Origin: Paracoccaceae bacterium
GTDB taxonomy: Bacteria > Pseudomonadota > Alphaproteobacteria > Rhodobacterales > Rhodobacteraceae
Reading direction: 5' to 3'
Assembly (NCBI GenBank): GCA_013214715.1
Contig: JABSSB010000197.1
Coordinates: 1 to 6,812 of the forward strand
DNA length: 6,812 nucleotides
The notes under the pieces were generated by a model. It was not told the origin of the DNA and searched no databases. It saw only the letters and a program-made list of their open reading frames with translations. The position numbers and the translations under genes are program-made. The number at the start of each line of letters is the position of its first letter. The first letter of the stretch is position 1. Of the stretch, positions 1 to 5,895 are shown piece by piece.

Positions 1-284
1 TGCCATTGGATTTCTCTCCGGTTTCTTGCCCCATATGGGCGTTGTCTGATGTCTTGTTTGGGTCGGGTCAGGGCCTTGTCGGCCTATCTTGTTCTGTTGA
101 GCCTCAGATAATCGATTGGTGGCGGACCACAACGGACACAGCGGCAATGCCGTTATGCGTCTGGCGCAAATCTCCCTGCGTCAACCGCATTGCTGGGTCA
201 TCCCGAATGCTGTGGGAAATCATGGTCTGCAGTCTTAACTCCTGCGCGACACGGCGTGTTTTCTGATCGAAATCCGGTGTTGGC

Positions 285-299
285 GACAGAATTTCTGTC
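285..299. repeat. 15-bp perfect palindrome
   Basis: GACAGAA and TTCTGTC form a perfect 7-bp inverted repeat around a single central T. The size and symmetry suit a dimeric regulator's operator, and the GAA-N-TTC core loosely recalls some Fur-superfamily boxes. No regulator can be named, and no gene starts close by. It lies about 160 bp upstream of the MraZ-type repeat array. It may be a chance dyad. Confidence 0.3.
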
Positions 300-315
300 T
301 CAGCGTCAAATTTTC

Positions 316-330
316 GGGGAATTCATGGGA
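316..330 (+). promoter_or_regulatory. Pair of plus-strand MraZ-like boxes
   Basis: GGGGA (316-320) and TGGGA (326-330) are exactly 10 bp apart and separated by ATTCA. The downstream unit continues as TGGGAATT, an 8-mer that recurs twice on the minus strand in the main array (complement of 464-471 and 444-451). The pair therefore looks like a small copy of that array in the opposite orientation, about 115 bp upstream of it. MraZ is known to bind TGGGN direct repeats with 5-nt spacers. Two units is a weak case, so this is a possible auxiliary site only. Confidence 0.35.
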
Positions 331-445
331 ATTTTCACCAGCCGGTTGATTCCGCATCATTTGGTGGTTGAGTTTTAATTGAGCACCAGATGTCGTGGTT
401 TTTCTCATGTGGATGCTGGATCGTTGGGATGCTATGTGCATAAAA

Positions 446-510
446 TTCCCAGATAAATCCACGAATTCCCATAATTTCCATTGATTTCCATGTTCTCCCA
501 TGCCATCCCT
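446..510 (-). promoter_or_regulatory. MraZ operator array: seven short direct repeats at 9-10 bp spacing
   Basis: Read on the minus strand the units are AGGGA (510-506), TGGGA (500-496), TGGAA (490-486), TGGAA (480-476), TGGGA (471-467), TGGAT (461-457) and TGGGA (451-447). The steps are 10, 10, 9, 10, 10 and 10 bp, so all units fall on one helix face. MraZ is known to bind TGGGN repeats with 5-nt spacers, i.e. a 10-bp period, upstream of its own gene, and mraZ is the first gene downstream here. The likely role is autoregulation of the dcw promoter. E. coli is reported to have three such units, so seven with imperfect members is a long array. The start of a leader RNA is expected at or just right of the array, which would let bound MraZ block RNA polymerase. 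Confidence 0.65.
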
Positions 511-516
511 TATGCA
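510..516 (+). promoter_or_regulatory. Tentative -10 element of the dcw leader promoter
   Basis: TTATGCA contains TATGCA, a partial match to TATAAT, immediately right of the MraZ-type repeats. It was chosen because a start near 520-525 would give a leader RNA of roughly 185-190 nt ending at the hairpin at 669-708, close to the length reported for R. sphaeroides UpsM. No good -35 sits 16-18 bp upstream; TTGATT at 481-486 is too far away. The placement rests mostly on this length argument and is weak. Confidence 0.2.
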
Positions 517-517
517 T

Positions 518-710
518 CGAAGAACGCGGTGGGGCGCCGAGCAGCGCCCTAGAACACAGCAAAACAAAATAGGCAGGTTCATACAGGCAGCCCGCTTTCT
601 TCGACCAAAGGCCGGTTGCTGCGTTTCCCCCAAGCGAGCGTGACCGAGCCGCCCGCAACGACGGGTCAAGGCGGCGGGTGATCAGTGGCAGCAGATCACC
701 CGCCGTCTCT
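518..710 (+). ncRNA. Probable UpsM-like leader small RNA of the dcw cluster
   Basis: In Rhodobacter sphaeroides the dcw cluster has an extended 5' leader from which the abundant small RNA UpsM (about 200 nt) arises by premature termination upstream of mraZ. This interval has the same setting: it follows the MraZ-type operator, carries no gene, and ends in a strong hairpin just 39 bp before mraZ. Visible structure includes a hairpin GGGCGC (532-537)/GCGCCC (544-549), an A-rich unpaired stretch (551-573) suited to RNase E cleavage, a pyrimidine tract CTTTCTTC (595-602), a C5 run (627-631), and the terminal 12-bp stem. The 5' end is a guess; the 3' end follows from the terminator. I judged this by position and structure, not by sequence alignment to UpsM. 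Confidence 0.5.
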
Positions 711-716
711 CATTTC
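669..716 (+). terminator. Leaky intrinsic terminator in the mraZ leader
   Basis: CGGCGGGTGATC (672-683) pairs perfectly with GATCACCCGCCG (694-705) around a 10-nt loop. A G-U pair (671/706) and two further pairs (670/707, 669/708) extend the stem to 15 bp. The 3' flank TCTCTCATTTC is T-rich but broken by C and A, so termination should be incomplete, as needed for a leader that both releases a small RNA and lets RNA polymerase continue into mraZ. The hairpin ends about 40 bp before the mraZ start. An alternative role as an mRNA stability or processing hairpin is possible. Confidence 0.65.
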
Positions 717-735
717 AGGGGGGCGGGGCGTGTAA

Positions 736-741
736 AAGGGA
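736..741 (+). promoter_or_regulatory. Ribosome binding site of mraZ
   Basis: AAGGGA lies 7 nt before the TTG start codon at 749. It supports TTG as the true start: the MGRRFRGESHHKVDSKGR reading, typical of alphaproteobacterial MraZ, begins exactly there and no in-frame ATG gives this N-terminus. The site is moderate in strength, and the G-rich run just upstream (718-728) could fold over it. Confidence 0.6.
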
Positions 742-748
742 CGGACAA

Positions 749-1258
749 TTGGGCCGCAGGTTCAGAGGTGAAAGCCACCACAAGGTGGACAGCAAGGGGC
801 GGGTGTCAATTCCGGCTTCTTTTCGCCGTGTTCTGGAGGCCGAAGATCCCAGCTGGCAAACCGGCAGCGCGCCCGAGCTTGTGATCGTCTATGGTGACGC
901 CCGCCGCGATTATCTGGAATGCTACACGATCAATGCAATCGAAGAGGTGGATGCAAAGATCGACAAGCTGCCGCGCGGGTCGATGCGCCGCAAGATGTTG
1001 CAGCGCATGTATCACGGGCAGTCGTTTCCAACCTCGGTCGACGAAACCGGGCGTCTGGTGCTTCCGGCTAAGCTGCGCAGCAAGATCGGCCTTGAGTCTG
1101 AAGCGTTTTTCTTCGCCACAGGAGACACGTTCCAGATCTGGCATCCTGCCACCTATGACGCGCAGGAGATGTCCGCCGCCGATGATTGGCTGGCGGCGCA
1201 GCCCGACGGCTTCGACGTCGCCGAATTGCTGGAACTACCCGAAGATCAGGAGGTCTGA
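749..1258 (+). CDS. mraZ: Transcriptional regulator MraZ
   Basis: MraZ is a DNA-binding protein of the SpoVT/AbrB-like fold that forms rings and regulates the dcw cluster by binding TGGGN repeats upstream of its own gene. The 169-residue protein has the two expected tandem half-domains, each marked by a DxxGR motif: DSKGRVSIPASFR (residues 14-26) and DETGRLVLPAKLR (98-110). The N-terminal MGRRFRGESHHKVDSKGR is of the alphaproteobacterial type. The start codon is TTG, supported by AAGGGA 7 nt upstream; a weak start may keep MraZ scarce, which fits an autoregulator. The C-terminal tail after about residue 145 is acidic (ELLELPEDQEV). It is the first gene of the operon and ends 3 bases before rsmH. 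Expected targets, the repeats at 446-510, lie about 240 bp upstream. The identification is secure; whether it represses or activates here cannot be seen. Confidence 0.96.
   Translation: MGRRFRGESHHKVDSKGRVSIPASFRRVLEAEDPSWQTGSAPELVIVYGDARRDYLECYTINAIEEVDAKIDKLPRGSMRRKMLQRMYHGQSFPTSVDETGRLVLPAKLRSKIGLESEAFFFATGDTFQIWHPATYDAQEMSAADDWLAAQPDGFDVAELLELPEDQEV
1248..1254 (+). promoter_or_regulatory. Strong Shine-Dalgarno sequence of rsmH inside the end of mraZ
   Basis: AGGAGGT lies within the last codons of mraZ, 7 nt before the rsmH ATG at 1262. It is the best ribosome binding site in the window and contrasts with the moderate site and TTG start of mraZ. This suggests that RsmH is made at a higher rate per transcript than MraZ. 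Confidence 0.75.
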
Positions 1259-1261
1259 GCC

Positions 1262-2242
1262 ATGAGCGCTCCGCATGTCCCCGTCCTGCTGCGCCCCTTG
1301 CTGCGGGCGGTGGCACCGGTGGCGGGCGTTTGGATTGATGGCACATTCGGCGCGGGCGGCTATACGCGCGGCTTGCTGGCCGAAGGGGCCGACCAGGTGA
1401 TCGCCGTAGACCGTGACCCGCTGGCGTTCGAAATGGCCGCGGACTGGGCTGGGGCGTATGGCGACCGGATTGCAATGCAGCCGGGCGTTTTTTCGCGCAT
1501 GGATGACTACGCAGACGCCGTGGACGGTGTCGTGCTGGACCTTGGTGTGTCCTCGATGCAGCTTGACCGCGCGGATCGCGGGTTTTCTTTCATGCAGGAG
1601 GGCCCATTGGACATGCGCATGTCACAAGAGGGCCTGTCCGCCGCCGATATTGTGGCAGAGGCCAGCGAAACCGAGCTGGCCGATATCCTGTTTCATTACG
1701 GGGAAGAACGCGCCTCGCGTCGGATCGCGAGGGCGATTGTCAAGGCGCGCGATGAGGCGCCGATCACAACCACGCTGCATCTGGCCGAGATCGTGCAAAG
1801 CTGCCTGCCGCGCCCGCGTCCGGGACAATCGCACCCGGCCACGCGCTCCTTCCAGGCGCTGCGCATTGCCGTAAATGGCGAATATGAAGAACTTTGGCGC
1901 GGCCTGATGGCGGCAGAGCGTGTGCTCAAGCCCGGCGGACTGCTTGCGGTGGTGAGCTTTCATTCAGTCGAGGATCGCATGGTCAAACGGTTCTTTCAGA
2001 CCCGTGGCGGCGGGATGGGGCGGGGCAGCCGATATGCGCCCGAAACACAGGCCGCCCCGGCGCAATTCGAGGTTCTGACGCGCAAGGCCATCGGACCGGA
2101 CGATCAGGAATTGACAGAAAACCCCCGCGCCCGCTCGGCGCTCTTGCGTGTGGGTCGGCGCACGGATGCGCCGGCGGGTGATGTCGACGCCACCAGTTTG
2201 AACATGCCCACCCTGGGTGGTCGCGGAGGGAAACGGCGATGA
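1262..2242 (+). CDS. rsmH: 16S rRNA (cytosine(1402)-N(4))-methyltransferase RsmH
   Basis: RsmH (formerly MraW) uses S-adenosylmethionine to methylate N4 of C1402 in the 16S rRNA decoding centre of the small subunit. The 326-residue length is normal for the family. The SAM-binding motif DGTFGAGGYT is at residues 26-35, followed by an acidic strand end AVDRD (48-52). Further family motifs are VVLDLGVSSMQLD (90-102), RGFSFMQEGPLDMRM (106-120), GEERASRRIARAIV (147-160), HPATRSFQALRIAVNGE (191-207) and VVSFHSVEDRMVKRFF (230-245). A helical insert lies between the two halves of the methyltransferase fold, as usual. The C-terminus GGRGGKRR is basic and could help bind rRNA. The ATG is set by AGGAGGT 7 nt upstream. 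The stop overlaps the ftsL start (ATGA), which implies translational coupling. Its presence between mraZ and ftsL is the standard dcw order. Confidence 0.97.
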   Translation: MSAPHVPVLLRPLLRAVAPVAGVWIDGTFGAGGYTRGLLAEGADQVIAVDRDPLAFEMAADWAGAYGDRIAMQPGVFSRMDDYADAVDGVVLDLGVSSMQLDRADRGFSFMQEGPLDMRMSQEGLSAADIVAEASETELADILFHYGEERASRRIARAIVKARDEAPITTTLHLAEIVQSCLPRPRPGQSHPATRSFQALRIAVNGEYEELWRGLMAAERVLKPGGLLAVVSFHSVEDRMVKRFFQTRGGGMGRGSRYAPETQAAPAQFEVLTRKAIGPDDQELTENPRARSALLRVGRRTDAPAGDVDATSLNMPTLGGRGGKRR

Positions 2243-2607
2243 GAGGGCTGGTTCTGGGGCTATGTATCCTTTTTCTGATGGGCGCGGGCAGCTGGGCCTA
2301 TCGTCAGAATTACGAAACACGCGACGTGTTTGACCGCAACCGTGCCCGGCAGATCGACATTGCTGAGGCGCATCAGCGCCTCAGTATGTTGCGGGCGGAA
2401 TGGGCCTATCTCAACCGTCCCGACCGGCTGCAGGATCTGGTCTCGCTGAATTTTGACCGCCTTGGACTTTTGCCGCTGAACCCCGATCAATTCGCGCGCG
2501 TCAGCGACCTGGACCCGATGCCAATCGCACCTGACTTTGCGCCCGATGCCTTGATCGAAGCGGTGCCTGTGTCTGCGAGCGCCTCGGATCTTGGGGTGCG
2601 ACCATGA
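2239..2607 (+). CDS. ftsL: Cell division protein FtsL
   Basis: FtsL is a small bitopic inner-membrane protein of the divisome. With FtsB and FtsQ it forms the complex that activates the FtsW-FtsI septal peptidoglycan synthase. This 122-residue protein begins with a hydrophobic segment (about residues 3-20, LVLGLCILFLMGAGSWAY) after a very short basic N-terminus. A charged heptad-like helix follows (about 22-60, including RARQIDIAEAHQRLSMLRAEWAYL), expected to be a periplasmic coiled coil. The segment RLQDLVSLNFDRLGLLPLNPDQ (63-84) is a typical end of the helical part, followed by a loose tail. FtsL sequences are poorly conserved, so the call rests on size, topology and position between rsmH and ftsI. 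The start overlaps rsmH by 4 bases with GGAGGG at 2225-2230; the stop overlaps ftsI by 4 bases. Confidence 0.9.
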   Translation: MRGLVLGLCILFLMGAGSWAYRQNYETRDVFDRNRARQIDIAEAHQRLSMLRAEWAYLNRPDRLQDLVSLNFDRLGLLPLNPDQFARVSDLDPMPIAPDFAPDALIEAVPVSASASDLGVRP

Positions 2608-4385
2608 TCCGCACGCCTTTGCGCCCACTGGCCCATGTGCTCCCCGCCCGCGCGCGCCAGGAAGACCCCGATAGCGTGATGCGCCACAATTTGCGCCAGC
2701 GTCATGACCAGATGGAGATTGCCGCGCGGCAGATGGCCGAAAGCCGCTTGCTGGTGCTGATTGTTTTCATCGTCGCCGCTTTCGCCGCTGTGGCCGTGCG
2801 CATGGCCAATCTGGCTCATTCCGACGGGCAGGAGCCAACCCAACAGATCGCCGCCGCCGCGATTGCGCAAAGCCGCGCAGATATCACCGACCGGCACGGT
2901 CGGATTCTGGCAACGAATTTTGAAACCCATTCTCTTTATGCCCAACCGCCCGACATGGTGGACCCGGCCGCCGCTGCGCGCGGATTGGTGCAGGTCTTTC
3001 CCGATCTGGACGAAGCGCGCCTGCTGCGTGACTTCACCGGCAAGCGCAAATTCATCTGGATCAAACGCCGCATAAGCCCCGAGCAGATGCAGGCCGTGCA
3101 TGATATCGGCGATCCCGGCCTGCGCTTTGGCCCCCGCGAAATGCGGCTTTATCCTAATGGCTCCGTCGCGTCTCACGTCTTGGGTGGGGCGAGCTTTGGC
3201 AAGGAAGGTGTGAATGCCGCTGAAGTGCTGGGTGTGGCCGGGGTTGAAAAGCATTTCGACGCCTTCCTGCGCGACCCGGCGCAAAATGGCCGCCCGTTGC
3301 AGCTCTCGCTCGATCTGACCGTGCAGGCTGCAACAGAAGAGGTGCTGGCAGGCGGCATGGCTGTGATGAATGCCGAAGGCGCCTCCGCCGTGGTGATGGA
3401 TATTCACACGGGCGAAGTGGTCGCGATTGCCAGTCTGCCCGATTTCGACCCGAATGACCGCCCGCGCCCGGCGCTGGGCGATGATCCATCGATCTCTCCC
3501 CTGTTCAATCGGGCGGTGCAGGGGGTCTATGAACTCGGGTCTGTCTTCAAGATCTTCACCGCGGCCCAGGCGATGGATCTTGGCCTCGCCGCGCCGGAAA
3601 CCGAGATCGACACAACCGGCCCGCTGCGCTGGGGACGGTTCAAGATCAATGACTTCCGCCATTACGGCAACCGGATGTCGGTCACGAAGATCATCGAAAA
3701 AAGCTCGAACATCGGCACCGCGCGGCTTGCGCAGCAGATCGGGGCGGTGCGGCAGAAGAATTTCCTCGAAAGCCTGGGGCTTTTTGACCCGACACCGCTG
3801 GAGCTGACCGAAGCGGGCGGGTCAGATCCGTTGATCCAGAAAAACTGGTCCGAGCTGACAACCATGACCGTGTCCTATGGGCACGGCATCTCGGTCTCGC
3901 CGATGCATCTGGCGGCGGGCTATGCCGCGATCGCCAATGGCGGGCGGATGATCCGGCCAACGCTTCTTAAACAATCCGGCCCGCAAGAGGGCGTGCGCGT
4001 TCTGTCTGAACGCGCCGCGGCCGAAGCGCGGATGATGTTGCGCCGTGTGGTCAGCGAAGGCACCGCCTCGATGGTGAATGTCAAAGGCTATTCCGTCGCG
4101 GGCAAAACCGGCACCGCAGACAAGCCCCGCGCGCGCGGCGGTTATTACGAAGACAAGGTGCTGTCGAGCTTTGCAGGCCTCTTCCCCGCACATGACCCGG
4201 CCTATGCCATCGTCGTGACCTTGGATGAGCCCGAGATCATGGGGCTGGGAGAGCTGCGCCGCACCGCCGGTTGGACAGCCGTGCCCGTAACCGGGGAGTT
4301 GATCCGGCGGATTGCCCCGCTTTTGGGCGTAAGACCGCTGATTGAACCCGATGAGCGGATCGCTATAACGCAGGCATCCAACTAG
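2604..4385 (+). CDS. ftsI: Peptidoglycan D,D-transpeptidase FtsI (PBP3)
   Basis: FtsI is the septum-specific class B penicillin-binding protein that cross-links peptidoglycan at the division site, working with FtsW and the FtsQLB complex. The 593-residue protein has a basic cytoplasmic tail of about 46 residues, one membrane anchor (about 48-68, RLLVLIVFIVAAFAAVAVRMANL region), a periplasmic PBP-dimer domain (about 85-225, with SRADITDRHGRILATN at 90-105), and a C-terminal transpeptidase domain. The three penicillin-binding motifs are present: S313-V-F-K316 (nucleophile and base), S367-S-N369, and K501-T-G503. The usual Pro before GSxFK is Leu (YELGSVFK), which I recall as common in this bacterial group. 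No truncation or frameshift is seen. The start overlaps the ftsL stop (ATGA), and murE follows after 13 bases. It is a target of beta-lactams. Confidence 0.97.
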   Translation: MIRTPLRPLAHVLPARARQEDPDSVMRHNLRQRHDQMEIAARQMAESRLLVLIVFIVAAFAAVAVRMANLAHSDGQEPTQQIAAAAIAQSRADITDRHGRILATNFETHSLYAQPPDMVDPAAAARGLVQVFPDLDEARLLRDFTGKRKFIWIKRRISPEQMQAVHDIGDPGLRFGPREMRLYPNGSVASHVLGGASFGKEGVNAAEVLGVAGVEKHFDAFLRDPAQNGRPLQLSLDLTVQAATEEVLAGGMAVMNAEGASAVVMDIHTGEVVAIASLPDFDPNDRPRPALGDDPSISPLFNRAVQGVYELGSVFKIFTAAQAMDLGLAAPETEIDTTGPLRWGRFKINDFRHYGNRMSVTKIIEKSSNIGTARLAQQIGAVRQKNFLESLGLFDPTPLELTEAGGSDPLIQKNWSELTTMTVSYGHGISVSPMHLAAGYAAIANGGRMIRPTLLKQSGPQEGVRVLSERAAAEARMMLRRVVSEGTASMVNVKGYSVAGKTGTADKPRARGGYYEDKVLSSFAGLFPAHDPAYAIVVTLDEPEIMGLGELRRTAGWTAVPVTGELIRRIAPLLGVRPLIEPDERIAITQASN

Positions 4386-4398
4386 CCTCGGGAATCCC

Positions 4399-5895
4399 AT
4401 GCAACCAAATTCAAGACCCTTGAGCCAGCTTGCGTTGACCGCGCGGGCAGGGGGCGATCCTGTGATCCGCGATCTGGTTGTGGACAGTCGCCGTGTGGGG
4501 GACGGTGCCCTGTTTGCTGCGATGCCGGGCACGCAGGTGCATGGGGCAAGTTTCGTGCCCATGGCGCTGGACCATGGCGCGGTCGCAGTCCTGACCGATG
4601 CAGAGGGGGCCGCACTATGCGCAGCTGCGGTGGCGCAGGCTGGGGCAGCCTTGGTCGTGGTCGATGACCCGCGGCTGGCCTTGGCTCAGGCCGCGGCGCT
4701 GTGGTTCGGCGACATGCCGCCGGTTATCGCCGGGGTCACCGGCACCAATGGCAAAACATCCGTCGCCAGTTTTCTGCGCCAGATCTGGATCGAACTGGGC
4801 CATAAGGCCGTCAATCTGGGCACAACGGGCGTCGAAGGCGCGTGGAGCGCACCGCTCGCCCACACCACGCCCGAACCGATCACCCTGCATCGCACATTGG
4901 CACGGGCGGCAGAGGCCGGTGTGACCCATGTGGCCATGGAGGCATCGTCGCACGGGCTGGAACAGCGGCGTCTGGATGCGGTGCCCTTGGTGGCGGCGGG
5001 CTTTACCAACCTCACGCAGGATCATTTGGATTATCATCCTGATTTTGCATCTTATTTCGCAGCAAAGGCAGGGTTGTTCCGCCGCGTATTGCCCGCAAGC
5101 GGCACGGCGGTGATCAATCTGGATGATGGGCGTGGACCGGAAATGCGCGCGATTGCGGCCGCGCGTGGGCAAGAGATCATCACCGTCGGGCGTGGCTTGG
5201 GCGATCTGAACCTTCTGGCGCAGCGCGTCGATGGCACCGGGCAGGATCTGCGCTTTGGTTGGAAAGGCGCACCGCGCATGGTCCGGCTGAACTTGATCGG
5301 AGATTTTCAGGCGCAAAACGTGCTCATGGCCTGCGGGCTGGCGATTGCTTCGGGCGATGATCCCGAAGCGGTCTTTGCCACGCTGCCCGCCCTGACCACA
5401 GTGCGCGGTCGGATGGAACTGGCTGCCACGCGCGACAATGGTGCGTCGGTTTTTGTCGATTATGCCCATACCCCCGATGCGGTGGCCACAGCCTTGGCTG
5501 CGCTGCGACCGCATGTGCTGGGCCGGGTGATCTGCATCGTCGGCGCAGGCGGGGATCGCGACACTACAAAACGACCGCTGATGGGCGAGGCTGCCGCCCG
5601 TGGCGCGGATGTCGTGATCGTCAGCGATGACAACCCGCGCAGCGAAGACCCCGCCCGCATCCGCGCCGCTGTGATGGCCGGCGCGCAGGAGGCGGACGCG
5701 TCAGACCTGCTGGAGATCGGTGACCGGGCGGAGGCGATCTTGCGCGCGACCGACATGCTCGCTCCCGGTGACGCCTTGCTGATCGCGGGCAAAGGTCATG
5801 AAACGGGGCAGACCGTTGGCGACACGGTGCTGCCCTTTGATGATGTGGAGCAGGCCAGCATGGCGGTGCGCCTGCTGGAAGGAGGCAAGGCATGA
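4399..5895 (+). CDS. murE: UDP-N-acetylmuramoyl-L-alanyl-D-glutamate--2,6-diaminopimelate ligase MurE
   Basis: MurE is the cytoplasmic ATP-dependent ligase that adds the third residue of the peptidoglycan stem peptide. The 498-residue protein has the three Mur ligase domains: an N-terminal UDP-sugar-binding domain (about 1-108, LVVDSRRVGDGALFAAMPG at 26-44), a central ATPase domain with P-loop GVTGTNGKTS (112-121), and a C-terminal domain from about 335. Other motifs are TTPEP (156-160), MEASSHGLEQRRLD (180-193), K223 in YFAAKAGLF (the expected carbamylated lysine), DYAHTPDA (354-361), and AGKGHE (463-468). DNPR at 411-414 is the signature for meso-diaminopimelate rather than lysine, so the wall is predicted to be DAP-type. 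The family's FGCGGDRD reads VGAGGDRD here, a mild variant. The ATG follows ftsI by 13 bases with only a weak GGGA site (4390-4393). The stop overlaps murF (ATGA). Confidence 0.97.
   Translation: MQPNSRPLSQLALTARAGGDPVIRDLVVDSRRVGDGALFAAMPGTQVHGASFVPMALDHGAVAVLTDAEGAALCAAAVAQAGAALVVVDDPRLALAQAAALWFGDMPPVIAGVTGTNGKTSVASFLRQIWIELGHKAVNLGTTGVEGAWSAPLAHTTPEPITLHRTLARAAEAGVTHVAMEASSHGLEQRRLDAVPLVAAGFTNLTQDHLDYHPDFASYFAAKAGLFRRVLPASGTAVINLDDGRGPEMRAIAAARGQEIITVGRGLGDLNLLAQRVDGTGQDLRFGWKGAPRMVRLNLIGDFQAQNVLMACGLAIASGDDPEAVFATLPALTTVRGRMELAATRDNGASVFVDYAHTPDAVATALAALRPHVLGRVICIVGAGGDRDTTKRPLMGEAAARGADVVIVSDDNPRSEDPARIRAAVMAGAQEADASDLLEIGDRAEAILRATDMLAPGDALLIAGKGHETGQTVGDTVLPFDDVEQASMAVRLLEGGKA

Larger units (their letters stand above)
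1..445. other. Non-coding upstream region of the dcw cluster
   Basis: No convincing gene is seen here. Several open frames exist on both strands, but their translations are rich in Cys, Trp, His and Arg, match no family I recognise, and lack the GC-rich third-position bias of the genes to the right. The stretch is more AT-rich than the coding part. I see no tRNA or rRNA signature and no conserved RNase P RNA core. It contains a 15-bp palindrome (285-299), an inverted pair GCAATGC (144-150)/GCATTGC (187-193), and scattered TGGGA-like words (194, 213, 223, 316, 326, 425). No promoter with both a good -35 and a good -10 could be placed. It may be the spacer between the dcw cluster and an unseen gene to the left. 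Confidence 0.6.

Noticed and set aside
194..227. TGGGT (194), TGGGA (213) and TGGTC (223) as a further MraZ cluster.
   Set aside because: Only one pair has the 10-bp step, the third unit is off phase, and such short G-rich words are expected by chance.
6..266. An 86-codon plus-strand frame at the left edge, rich in Cys and Trp.
   Set aside because: The composition is unlike a real protein, no domain is recognised, and overlapping frames of similar quality exist in the same stretch.
1..300. RNase P RNA or a tRNA upstream of mraZ, considered because rnpB is near dcw in some alphaproteobacteria.
   Set aside because: None of the conserved RNase P core sequences is visible on either strand, and GGTTGATTCC at 344-353 is a lone T-loop look-alike without an acceptor stem or anticodon arm.
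424..446. TTGGGA (424-429) with TAAAAT (441-446) as a sigma-70 promoter.
   Set aside because: The spacer is only 11 bp, far too short. The TAAAAT match is good, but no -35 sits at 16-18 bp from it.
446..510. A CRISPR array, because of regular short repeats.
   Set aside because: The units are about 5 bp with 5-bp spacers, far shorter than CRISPR repeats, and no cas gene is present.
235..669. A 144-codon minus-strand open frame in the leader region.
   Set aside because: It runs across the phased MraZ-type repeats and most of the leader RNA, has no recognisable domain or coding-type composition, and has no clear ribosome binding site.
2487..3662. A 391-codon open frame on the minus strand opposite ftsL and ftsI.
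   Set aside because: It lies antisense to well-supported ftsL/ftsI, its translation is rich in His, Arg and Gly with no family resemblance, and long antisense frames are expected in GC-rich genes.
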